Below, piece after piece: positions 25,924 to 33,302 of a stretch of DNA of 64,000 nt. Position numbers and translations under genes: made by a program. The notes under the pieces were generated by a model. It was not told where the DNA came from, did not search any database, and was given only the letters and a program-made list of their open reading frames with translations. The stretch comes from an uncultured Acidobacteriaceae bacterium. Lineage in GTDB: Bacteria > Acidobacteriota > Terriglobia > Terriglobales > Acidobacteriaceae. Position 1 is the first letter of the stretch. The number at the start of each line of letters is the position of its first letter. The DNA lies in the NCBI GenBank assembly GCA_903842065.1, contig CAIMKZ010000106.1:361538-425537 (forward strand). Direction: 5' to 3'.

Positions 25924-25952
25924 AATTTACAGAGGTTCCATTTGATTGTCAA
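25924..25952 (-). promoter_or_regulatory. Promoter of the cysteine leader, tRNA-Cys and sulfate operon
   Basis: Minus strand: -35 TTGACA (25952-25947), 17-bp spacer, -10 TAAATT (25929-25924). The start of transcription would be near 25917, about 48 nt before the leader ATG. CCTC-TGTAAATT-GAGG around the -10 is a small inverted repeat that might bind a regulator. Confidence 0.65.
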
Positions 25953-26173
25953 CAGGCTACCAGCGTAGCGGCATGTACTACTCGGCTCCCAACGTCGTGA
26001 AGTCGAGCACGCTGTCTTCCAACGCACCGGCCATCGACTACTGGGCGTTCTACAACGGCAGCTACGGCGCATCGGTCTTCAACTACCTTTCGAACGGCTT
26101 TGTGCACACACCGGACTACGGCAACTCCGACCTCGACATCCCCCAGCGCTTTATCGCGAGCGCCGGATACAGC
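25952..26173 (+). pseudogene. Remnant of a TonB-dependent receptor
   Basis: The frame reads YQRSGMYYSAPNVVKSS, NYLSNGFVHTPDYGNSD and LDIPQRFIASAGYS, which resembles the barrel region of the long acidobacterial TonB-dependent receptors. Nothing of the plug or remaining barrel is present. Its left end abuts the cys promoter and its right end the terminal codons of the ydcF-like gene. Confidence 0.65.
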
Positions 26174-26188
26174 CGGCCCTGCCGCGCG

Positions 26189-26791
26189 CTACTTCCGCCA
26201 GCGCTCAATCAACTGCCACCAGATCAGCTTCTGCCATTCGGTCAGGCAGGTCTTCGCCCACTCCCGCTGACTCCACCACTTCAACCCGAAGCCCGGATCG
26301 GAAGTTGCCGCCACGGTCCAGTAGGTCTGCGGAAACAGCCTCCGCGCGATCGATAGCGCGCGGCGCGTGTGGAAGTCGGAGGTGACCAGCAGCATCTTCG
26401 ACGCGCCGGGAACCGTAGCCATCGCGCATTGCCGTACGCCGCTGAGCTCCAGCTTGGTCGAGTTGCCGGTGAAAGGGCAGATGTGGACGTGCCTGCCGAT
26501 CTCAGCCGGCATCCGGCTTATATACTCCTGCAAATAATCGTTATAGGGGCGCCCCAGATATATCCCTGCCTCGCCGTCAATCACCAGTTCGCGCGTGTAT
26601 CCGGCACGCAGCAACTCGATCCCGTGCAGGATGCGATTGTCGTCGGTGCCGCCTGCAAGCACAATAGCCACGTCGGATTTCTCCGCGGTGTCTACTACAA
26701 GTAAGCTGCCGGCACGGTTCAGCGCAACCGCCAAAACAACTATCAGGCAGAGCGCCGCGATCGAGATTTGTATAAGACGTTGCTTGCGCAT
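26189..26791 (-). CDS. YdcF/SanA-family (DUF218) protein
   Basis: 200 residues. An N-terminal membrane anchor (ISIAALCLIVVLAVAL) is followed by the DUF218 fold: SDVAIVLAGGTDDNRILHGI, a middle acidic segment and MLLVTSDFHTRRALSIARRL. Relatives (SanA, ElyC, YdcF) act in envelope integrity or bind nucleotides; the exact role is not known. The C-terminal Trp-rich tail is unusual. It is followed by the TonB remnant on the other strand. Confidence 0.8.
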   Translation of the reverse strand: MRKQRLIQISIAALCLIVVLAVALNRAGSLLVVDTAEKSDVAIVLAGGTDDNRILHGIELLRAGYTRELVIDGEAGIYLGRPYNDYLQEYISRMPAEIGRHVHICPFTGNSTKLELSGVRQCAMATVPGASKMLLVTSDFHTRRALSIARRLFPQTYWTVAATSDPGFGLKWWSQREWAKTCLTEWQKLIWWQLIERWRK

Positions 26792-26896
26792 GGAACCTAT
26801 TCTTTCATTCTCTACGGTGGGGCGTTCTGTCGTGCAGGCTCCCGAATGTTCTCGCGCGCCGCTGTCGATTCGCGATTCCCCCGGATGGCCTTTTCT

Positions 26897-28975
26897 TCAA
26901 AGTTGGATCAGTGTATCCTGCGCGCTGACTGGGCCAAACTCGGGTTTGCCGTGGCTCTGTTCCACTTCCTCTTTGATCGTGCATAGAGCGTGGTTCCACA
27001 CCACATCGTGCACAAACTCCGGGAACAGCCGTTGGCCGGTCTTCCAGAACAGGCGGCTGGCCATATGCGTCCCCTTCTTGTAGTCGAAGGCGGCGTAGAT
27101 GGCGAGCCGGCGGTTGCCGTCGCCAGTCGGAGAGATGCTGAAGATAAGCCGCCCGCCATCCACCAGTCCGTTGTCTGCGTCGTAGAGCAGTGTCTCGTTG
27201 CGCACGCGTTTGTTCAGCACCAGTTCGGCAGACAGCCCCAGCAGCGGGAACCGGTACTGAATCACCGAGCCTGGCTGGTTCGGCGTGCCGCGGGTCTGCG
27301 TAGCGTGGATGAACCTAATCTTGAGAAACCGCGCGTCGGGCTGACCGTACTTGGCCAGCTGTTCCATAATCTCGGCGTCGGTGCCGCGAATCTTGATCGC
27401 GTACATGCGCTCAAAGCCCGGCACGCCTCCAAGATCCATTCCCAGTTGCCAGGCGATCTCTTCCTTGATGGCCTCGCGCCGCTCCACCGGAACCACAGCC
27501 GGATAGCGACCGAACTTGCCCCACTTCAGCCCCACCAGCAGTTCCAACGCCACATTTCTCAAAGTAATTCCCGCGCCGAAGAGAACCGAGCGCAGCACGG
27601 GAAAGCTCAGCATATCGCGCAGCACTTCGCCGTAGTCCGCGGCGCCGCTGGCAATCTTCCACAGCATGCGGCTCACCGGCCGCTCGCCCTTGCTCTGCAC
27701 CTTGTACTCGGTTGCAAAGGCCTGATAGGCCACGCGGCTCAGCAGCGGCATGGTAAAGGCCGTCCGGCTCACCGCGTAGACGATCCGCCCAAAAAGGTTG
27801 TCGTTGGCCAGCCTGCGAATCTCCCGGGCATATCCCCGCTTCAGCGACCGCGCATCGATGCCCTCGTCGAACACCGCATGCGCCAGCCGCTCCGCCGTAA
27901 TGTATGCCGAGTAGAGGCCGTCCTTGTTCAGCCGCGATGCCACCGCGTCGCCGATAATCGCGAACCGATCGCCGTAGGGCGAGCCGGCCGCATACACCGT
28001 CATGCTCGGCGCGCACACGCAGCCCAGCGGAGCCGAACCGATGCCCGGCAGAATGTGATCGATCTGCGGCAGCGCGAGAAACGCCTCGATAATCCGCTTG
28101 CTATCCTGCGGCAGCACAGCCCGGTCCACGCAGCCGCCAATCACCGCAACCGTCAGGTAACGGCCCTTCGGAATCAGCGCCGTGTGCTCGATTGCGAGTC
28201 GCCGCGAGCCGTACTCGATGAAGTACATTTCGTTGTTCAGATTCCGCTTCAGGTACTCCTCGCCCACGTCGAGCTCAAAGATCAGCGTACGCCGCGACCT
28301 GCTCGGCACAAACTTCGGATTCAGATTGCGAATCGCCCCCGTCAGCGTATCCAGTCTGGAATCGAGGCCGTAGTAGCCGTTGATGCCGGTAGCAAAAGCG
28401 GCAAAGTCCGCTTGAATCTCGAAGTTCTCGCCCAGCAGCCCCTTCACCGTCAGCACCGGCCGGCCAGATGCGTTGTATGCGGCTGTCTGCACCTTGCCGT
28501 GCACAATGCGTGCGCCTTCCCTGATCGCCTCCCCGAGCAGAAATCCGTCAAACCCCGTTGGCGTGCCGCCTCTGCGACCCGGCAGCGAACCCCGGTACAC
28601 CGAATAGATGCGCTCGCCCTCCGGCACCCGCAGCCGCAGGTTCTTCCACTGCCCGTGCACCCACACATAGTTGATCTGCTGCTGGATGACCTCGGGCGGC
28701 ACCAGCAGTCCGTTCTCTTCGAGTGTCTGATTCAGCCGGGGCGAGATGATTCCCGCGCAGTAGTTGCAGCCGCGGCACTGAAACCCCGCGCCCTCGGGGT
28801 CCGACGGGCTGCGCTTCTCGACGAGAACCACGTCCAGCAAGCGGCCCTGCCGCTTCGCCTCGCGCAGCAGATGGATGGCGAAAAACGACCCCGCCGGCCC
28901 GGCGCCCACGATGGCGACCACACTGCCGTTCTCAAGAATTGCGGAAGATTGGGGGAGCCGCGTAGCGCTTGTCAC
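26897..28975 (-). CDS. Large FAD-dependent oxidoreductase with extra C-terminal domain
   Basis: 692 residues. The N-terminal half is a geranylgeranyl-reductase-like flavoprotein: dinucleotide motif VVAIVGAGPAGSFFA at residues 19-33, an unusual Cys cluster CRGCNYCAG near residue 70, and the second FAD motif GDRFAIIGDAVASRLNKDG near residue 345. A helical middle follows. The last ~220 residues have a mixed strand pattern (RFIHATQTRG, VIQYRFPLLGLSAELVLNKR) that I cannot name. Possible tasks are isoprenoid or quinone reduction. The Cys cluster could hold a metal centre. Substrate unknown. Confidence 0.75.
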   Translation of the reverse strand: MTSATRLPQSSAILENGSVVAIVGAGPAGSFFAIHLLREAKRQGRLLDVVLVEKRSPSDPEGAGFQCRGCNYCAGIISPRLNQTLEENGLLVPPEVIQQQINYVWVHGQWKNLRLRVPEGERIYSVYRGSLPGRRGGTPTGFDGFLLGEAIREGARIVHGKVQTAAYNASGRPVLTVKGLLGENFEIQADFAAFATGINGYYGLDSRLDTLTGAIRNLNPKFVPSRSRRTLIFELDVGEEYLKRNLNNEMYFIEYGSRRLAIEHTALIPKGRYLTVAVIGGCVDRAVLPQDSKRIIEAFLALPQIDHILPGIGSAPLGCVCAPSMTVYAAGSPYGDRFAIIGDAVASRLNKDGLYSAYITAERLAHAVFDEGIDARSLKRGYAREIRRLANDNLFGRIVYAVSRTAFTMPLLSRVAYQAFATEYKVQSKGERPVSRMLWKIASGAADYGEVLRDMLSFPVLRSVLFGAGITLRNVALELLVGLKWGKFGRYPAVVPVERREAIKEEIAWQLGMDLGGVPGFERMYAIKIRGTDAEIMEQLAKYGQPDARFLKIRFIHATQTRGTPNQPGSVIQYRFPLLGLSAELVLNKRVRNETLLYDADNGLVDGGRLIFSISPTGDGNRRLAIYAAFDYKKGTHMASRLFWKTGQRLFPEFVHDVVWNHALCTIKEEVEQSHGKPEFGPVSAQDTLIQL

Positions 28976-29083
28976 GTGTCGAGAGAATATACGCGCGACA
29001 ACAGAATCGGCAACGGGCTAATATTCCGGGTGGTGGTGCAGTTTGAAATCGAGGGGATCTGGCGCATCTGGACTCACGGTGGG

Positions 29084-29317
29084 ATGATGGGAAGCATGGA
29101 GTATCCGAAGATTGGCTTGGAGGTTGTAGTAGATGGGCACGAGGGCCTGTTTGTGATCGTGAGTATAGACGAGAGCCAGTGTGTTGCCGTTCTGAAATTG
29201 ACGACCGGCACGCACTTTATCTAGAAGAACATTCTGTTTAACGTCATCCAACTTGATTCTGAAGATGTGAACCAGGCCGCAGCGCGGATCGTGAGACAAG
29301 CGCCTGAGCGCGATTAA
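29084..29317 (+). pseudogene. Small conserved gene interrupted by an in-frame TAG
   Basis: From ATG 29084 (or 29096) the frame reads YPKIGLEVVVDGHEGLFVIV and KLTTGTHFI, meets TAG at 29222-29224, then goes on without shift as KNILFNVIQLDSEDVNQAAA and IVRQAPERD to TAA at 29317. The two halves make one compact SH3-like protein of 77 residues if the stop is read or was once Glu (GAG). Its end overlaps the convergent P63C gene by four bases. Confidence 0.6.
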
Positions 29318-30330
29318 GTCTCTTCTTCCGGGAAGGGAAGTTCAAGAGTCGCCCCTTTCTTGGGGTGGACTCTATCTACCATCTTGACGAATCGGTTCCA
29401 TCCATATCCCTGCGATAGCGCAAGACGCTGAAACATTACCAGCGAATAAAGGTGTTGTGCCAACATTGGGTCGCCAATATCGGCGGTTAACCATTGATGG
29501 TTTTTCGCAGGTCTCCAGCCCTTTTCATTTTTAGGATTCTTTTCTTCAAGTGCCTTACGGAGGCCCGGAGCTAGACGCTCGTAGACTAGATCATTTGTGT
29601 AGTGCGCAACAACGCTATAGCGATTCACAGACATTCCCGGCCAAGGCCATCCCTTTAGTTTGTAAATGTTCTCATAGAATTCGTCTGGAAACTTTTTCGC
29701 CCAAGCTGCAAGATCTTTTGCTATGAGCTTTTCCAAATATGCTTGAAGAGCGTCTTTGGGGCGCACCTCTTGGTAGCCCGTGGCCTCGTCAACCAGTGCA
29801 ACGATGGCAACATTCATCAACGCTTTACTTAACAGATATGCTCGTTCAGCAATTCGCTTTTGCATATGAGTTAGTACGCCAGCGCGGTCAGCGTCGATAA
29901 ATACCGAGATGACCTGGGGAAGAAGGTCGGCACTATATCCGAACGCTCTTGTACCGTTTTTCGCTTTGAATTCAATTTGACTAGACGTCACCTTTAACGA
30001 TTCTGGAATGAACTGTTTAAGGTTCTGCGCTGTCAAAAAAGCTGGGAGATCGATGTCACCCTTATAATGGGTTCTCCCCTTGGCTTGCCGAGCACGATTC
30101 AGCGCTTTCATGAAGGCGCTTTGACTGAGAACGCGTTGGCCGGTATCCAGGACTGCGCACGATAGAACGATTCCTGCCAAGTCTAGATCACCCTCATGCA
30201 ACGCAGCCGGTCCTGATCCCTCCCAGCGTTTCAGAGCAGCATGCTTAGCAATAGCGGCACGTTTTTCTGGCGAAAGAGATTCCGCTCTCGCAAACCCGCC
30301 CTTTGCCTTCCCAGAAATTTCGTCGTCCAT
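29314..30330 (-). CDS. P63C-domain protein
   Basis: 338 residues from ATG 30330, seven bases after AGGGAG (an ATG at 30345 is also open). The P63C region is near residues 195-260 (AWAKKFPDEFYENIYKLKGW, then RLAPGLRKALEEKNP). The N-terminus is basic with EKRAAIAKHAALKRW. P63C proteins are of unknown function and often lie in phage or mobile regions. The gene is visibly more A+T-rich than its neighbours, suggesting transfer. A strong inverted repeat lies just before it. Confidence 0.8.
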   Translation of the reverse strand: MDDEISGKAKGGFARAESLSPEKRAAIAKHAALKRWEGSGPAALHEGDLDLAGIVLSCAVLDTGQRVLSQSAFMKALNRARQAKGRTHYKGDIDLPAFLTAQNLKQFIPESLKVTSSQIEFKAKNGTRAFGYSADLLPQVISVFIDADRAGVLTHMQKRIAERAYLLSKALMNVAIVALVDEATGYQEVRPKDALQAYLEKLIAKDLAAWAKKFPDEFYENIYKLKGWPWPGMSVNRYSVVAHYTNDLVYERLAPGLRKALEEKNPKNEKGWRPAKNHQWLTADIGDPMLAQHLYSLVMFQRLALSQGYGWNRFVKMVDRVHPKKGATLELPFPEEET

Positions 30331-30351
30331 GAACATCTCCCTCATTCTTAC

Positions 30352-30386
30352 AATAATGCTTGCATTCTAAAATTGCAAGCATTATT
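30352..30386. promoter_or_regulatory. 13-bp perfect inverted repeat before the P63C gene
   Basis: AATAATGCTTGCA and TGCAAGCATTATT are perfect inverted copies separated by 9 bases, ending 22 bp before the P63C start codon. The place fits an operator. A terminator is less likely, since the P63C reading direction starts from here. Confidence 0.6.
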
Positions 30387-30410
30387 ATGTATTTGCTTGC
30401 AGGCGAAGGG

Positions 30411-30548
30411 GTGGATCGACTGAGCACGGAGAAGCACTTCCAAGTCGCAGCTGCTCTCGTGGAAGGGAACAGCATTAACTCCATCGTCCGTATGACAGGG
30501 GTGGCAAAGCATACGATTCTCAATATTCCCGAAATGGTTACCAAATGA
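30411..30548 (+). pseudogene. Transposase N-terminal fragment, IS1-like
   Basis: GTG 30411 opens a 45-codon frame reading LSTEKHFQVAAALVEGNS, then INSIVRMTGVAKHTILNI, the HTH start common to IS1-like transposases of this group, and stops at 30548. The DDE domain is missing. Marks past insertion activity in this A+T-rich patch. Confidence 0.55.
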
Positions 30549-30616
30549 AAATAATATTGATTACCTACCCATCCCGAATACGTATAAAATGTAGACTCGT
30601 AGAAGAGGTCTGCCCG

Positions 30617-31081
30617 ATGATGCCTGCACACGACGTGGCAAAATACTTCGTGTTTCTCGTCGATGAAGACGCGGGAGACTCGATTACTAATCTGAAACTC
30701 CAGAAACTCTTGTACTACGCGCAGGGTGCGAATCTCGCACTTTACGACGAGCCTCTGTTCCCTGAGAGGATCGAGGCTTGGACCCACGGTCCAGTTGTAC
30801 CTGACGTTTACCATCGCTACAAGCAGCACAGCGGAGAGCCGATTCCGGTTGAACCGATTGACCTTAGTGCATACAACGCACAAGTGCAAGAAGTGCTCGA
30901 TGAAGTGAATTCAGTCTTCGGTCAGTTCAGCGCCCTGAAATTGCGCGCAATGACGCATAATGAACCGCCCTGGACACAAACGCCGCAGGGTGAAATCATC
31001 TCTCTCGATCTCATGAAAGAGTTTTTCAAGACGATGGTGATTCCCGATGACGTTCCGCAAGCCGCAACACTTCAACGGTAA
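30617..31081 (+). CDS. Panacea/SocA-domain (DUF4065) antitoxin
   Basis: 154 residues from ATG 30617, after AGAGG; earlier starts to 30545 are open. The domain signature is clear: VAKYFVFLVDEDAGDSITNL, KLQKLLYYAQGANLALYDEP and IEAWTHGPVVPDVYHRY. Panacea is an antitoxin domain found with many unrelated toxins, and in SocA it acts as a protease adaptor. The next gene overlaps its 3' end by 35 bp and should be the toxin. A+T-rich like its surroundings. Confidence 0.88.
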   Translation: MMPAHDVAKYFVFLVDEDAGDSITNLKLQKLLYYAQGANLALYDEPLFPERIEAWTHGPVVPDVYHRYKQHSGEPIPVEPIDLSAYNAQVQEVLDEVNSVFGQFSALKLRAMTHNEPPWTQTPQGEIISLDLMKEFFKTMVIPDDVPQAATLQR

Positions 31082-31463
31082 GAAACTTGCAATCAGCGCA
31101 GGGGCTGACTCCGCAAAAATTGATTTCAACCGCGAAAAGCCTACTTTTTGCTTGCGCCATATTGACTCACACTATTGCATCAGCTCTTGCGATGTGAATG
31201 AGAAGGCGTCTTTTGCAGATACTCTTCGCAATCTAAGCCAGCTTACATGGAGCGAATTGCGCAGTTCTCCTCATCGAGGAATGGGATGCGAGAAAATTGC
31301 TCGTGACGCTCTCAAAAGGCCTATCCCACCAGGAATTACAGAAGATGTGACCTTCCTTGCGTTTCGCTTTCATGGGAAGAAGCCGATGGTTGGATATCGA
31401 GTTAATGAAATGTTCCATATCATTTGGTTTGATCGAGATTTCACGCTGTACGATCACGGATAA
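31047..31463 (+). CDS. Probable toxin partner of the Panacea antitoxin
   Basis: 138 residues overlapping the antitoxin by 35 bp in another frame. The N-terminal half has KPTFCLRHIDSHYCISSCDV; the C-terminal half FLAFRFHGKKPMVGYRVNEM, then FHIIWFDRDFTLYDHG, is like the strands and final His/Asp of small ribonuclease toxins, though I cannot fix a family. Gene order (antitoxin, toxin), overlap and size all fit a Panacea toxin-antitoxin pair. Activity is inferred. Confidence 0.65.
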   Translation: MTFRKPQHFNGKKLAISAGADSAKIDFNREKPTFCLRHIDSHYCISSCDVNEKASFADTLRNLSQLTWSELRSSPHRGMGCEKIARDALKRPIPPGITEDVTFLAFRFHGKKPMVGYRVNEMFHIIWFDRDFTLYDHG

Positions 31464-31509
31464 TTTCAAACTGCACCACTACCCTATTCTTGGTGGCGGT
31501 GTGCTCAGG

Positions 31510-31547
31510 AAAAAACAGCACGAGCCCGCCATCCGGAGGGCTCGTGC
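31510..31547 (-). terminator. Terminator after the ceramidase gene
   Basis: GCACGAGCCC and GGGCTCGTGC form a 10-bp stem around a 10-base loop (31518-31547); on the minus strand TGTTTTTT follows. It lies about 20 bp after the ceramidase stop. Confidence 0.8.
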
Positions 31548-31566
31548 CTTCGCAAAACCCTCGCCC

Positions 31567-32970
31567 TTACTTGCCGCCCTTCAGATAGTCGCCGATCATT
31601 CCGGCCAGCCCATCCGCGATCGAGCTCTCGGCGCAGCCCACCTTCAACTTTGAGCCCAGCACCTGGAAGCTGTTATGACCGAACGACTCGTCGTCCGGCA
31701 CGTAACCCGAATCCGCCCTGCCGTCGGCGATCGTCACCATCACGGTGTTCGCCATCGGCGTCTCGGCCTTCAGCCGCGCCAGAATCCGCGAGTAGATCTC
31801 GGCATTCACCGCCGTCATCGCCACATCGCCGATGCCCAGCATGCCCAGCCGCAACTCAACTGGCGGGCTGTCAACATAAGTCCCCGTCATGCCCTCGCGA
31901 CCTGCATCGGTACGCTTGCGGCCCGGGCAGCTGATCGTCTTCTCGGCGCCCGCAATGCGCACATCGCCCGAGGTCTTTGTGGTATCCGTCATTACCCGGA
32001 TCACTTCCTCGCCAAGCAGCGCGCCTTCGCTCTCCATGAACTGCTCCAGACGTTCCCGCACCTCGGGATCGGGAGCCTTGATCGCCACCTTGTTGTCGCG
32101 AACCGGCTCTTCCACCGACTCACGCACCAGCACATCGCCGGTCACCGGCACGCCGGATCTTGAAGCCAGCACGTTCGTCGCAGGACGCATGTAGAGCGGA
32201 TTCTGGTCGCCCGATGCCGACTGCGAAAACACCACGACCGGCTTGCTGGGATAGGCCTGCTGAACGTAGTGCGACATCGCACCGGGAAAATCGGCAGTGA
32301 TGAATCCCACCAGGTAGCCGTCGATCGCGTGCATCGCATAGTTCACATACACAGCGATCGGCTCGCCCGTCGGCTTCACAAACTTCAGCACCGCAATTGT
32401 CTTGTCGGAGTAGGCCTTCGGGTTCGGCGCCTGCGTCCACAGATGGCTCTTGGGGTCGATCGCGTCCCGGTTCACATTCAGATACGAGATGCCCGTTCCA
32501 TAGCCGACCAGCGCCGGTTCCAGCTTCGCCTTGGCCTGTTTAACGGCCGAGACGACCGCCCCGCCAACGTTGTCCACATAACTCGTGTCGGAGACCGAGC
32601 CGGTCACTCCGCCCGCGTGCGTGTGCGTGCCCGAAATGATGATGTTGGCCTGCGGGCAGTTCAGCTCGGCCGCGACCTCCTTCGACACCTTAGCCCACAC
32701 GCCCAGTTGCACGCCGCTCTGATCCATGCCGATCAGCGCCGCGCGCGTCGTGCCGTTGTCCAGAACGATGGCGCGCACAAATAGATGTTCGGCATCGAAC
32801 TTGCCCGTTGGCGGCAGGTCCGGCTTGAAGAACTGTGTAATCTCCACCTGGGCCGCACCCACGCGCAGACCTGCCGCAGACGCGGGAAGCGCCGCCGAGG
32901 CAAACCCAAGCAACAGGACAAACAAAACTGCAAGGCCGCAGCCACGCGAACGATTGTTGAAAAACCTCAT
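31567..32970 (-). CDS. Neutral/alkaline ceramidase-like exported protein
   Basis: 467 residues. A signal peptide (GLAVLFVLLLGFASAALPASA) precedes the neutral/alkaline non-lysosomal ceramidase N-terminal domain: GAAQVEITQ, the metal-binding ISGTHTHAGG, NYAMHAIDGYLVGFITADFPG and FSQSASGDQNPL. It ends without the C-terminal immunoglobulin-like domain of full ceramidases, so it may hydrolyse another amide or ester. Probably periplasmic or secreted. The next gene on this strand lies 330 bp upstream, with its own terminator between. Confidence 0.85.
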   Translation of the reverse strand: MRFFNNRSRGCGLAVLFVLLLGFASAALPASAAGLRVGAAQVEITQFFKPDLPPTGKFDAEHLFVRAIVLDNGTTRAALIGMDQSGVQLGVWAKVSKEVAAELNCPQANIIISGTHTHAGGVTGSVSDTSYVDNVGGAVVSAVKQAKAKLEPALVGYGTGISYLNVNRDAIDPKSHLWTQAPNPKAYSDKTIAVLKFVKPTGEPIAVYVNYAMHAIDGYLVGFITADFPGAMSHYVQQAYPSKPVVVFSQSASGDQNPLYMRPATNVLASRSGVPVTGDVLVRESVEEPVRDNKVAIKAPDPEVRERLEQFMESEGALLGEEVIRVMTDTTKTSGDVRIAGAEKTISCPGRKRTDAGREGMTGTYVDSPPVELRLGMLGIGDVAMTAVNAEIYSRILARLKAETPMANTVMVTIADGRADSGYVPDDESFGHNSFQVLGSKLKVGCAESSIADGLAGMIGDYLKGGK

Positions 32971-33107
32971 AACCTCTCCTTTGTGTTGGGTGCCGCCGCG
33001 CAGGCGCGCAATCTGCCGCCGACGAAAACAAGAAATATCCCCGCAAGCCTTATATCACGGCCGCTGGACCTTCATGAAAGAGGCCCAGGCCGGCAAGACT
33101 GGCAGCA

Positions 33108-33150
33108 CAAAAGCAAAGCGCGGAACCGAGTGTAAACTCGGCCCCGCGCC
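33108..33150 (-). terminator. Terminator after the PD40 gene
   Basis: Minus strand: GCGCGG...CCGCGC (ends at 33119 and 33150) encloses CCGAGT-TTACACTCGG-type pairing and is followed by TTTGCTTTTG. It ends the leftward PD40 transcript about 150 bp past its stop. Confidence 0.6.
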
Positions 33151-33211
33151 TGAGGAAAACAACTGAATAGTTCCAGCTTCTATTGATCCAGCCCTAAAGT
33201 GTACGACTTGG

Positions 33212-33256
33212 GGTGCCCCATCCAAACCGCGCTCTTTGCGGTTTGGGTGGGAAAGC
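33212..33256 (+). repeat. GGTGCCCC hairpin repeat, copy 1
   Basis: GGTGCCC start, arms CCATCCAAACCGC and GCGGTTTGGGTGG around GCTCTTT, then GGAAAGC. One of eleven same-orientation copies in the window (see findings). Confidence 0.8.
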
Positions 33257-33302
33257 AAGAACTCATCCTTTCGGGCCGGATCAGGAAGTAAGCCAGCCCG
33301 CC

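Noticed and set aside
26990..29224. 744-codon plus-strand frame opposite the flavoprotein
   Set aside because: Composition (His/Arg/Gln-rich) is that of an antisense shadow. Only its last ~46 codons (from 29084) look like a real small gene.
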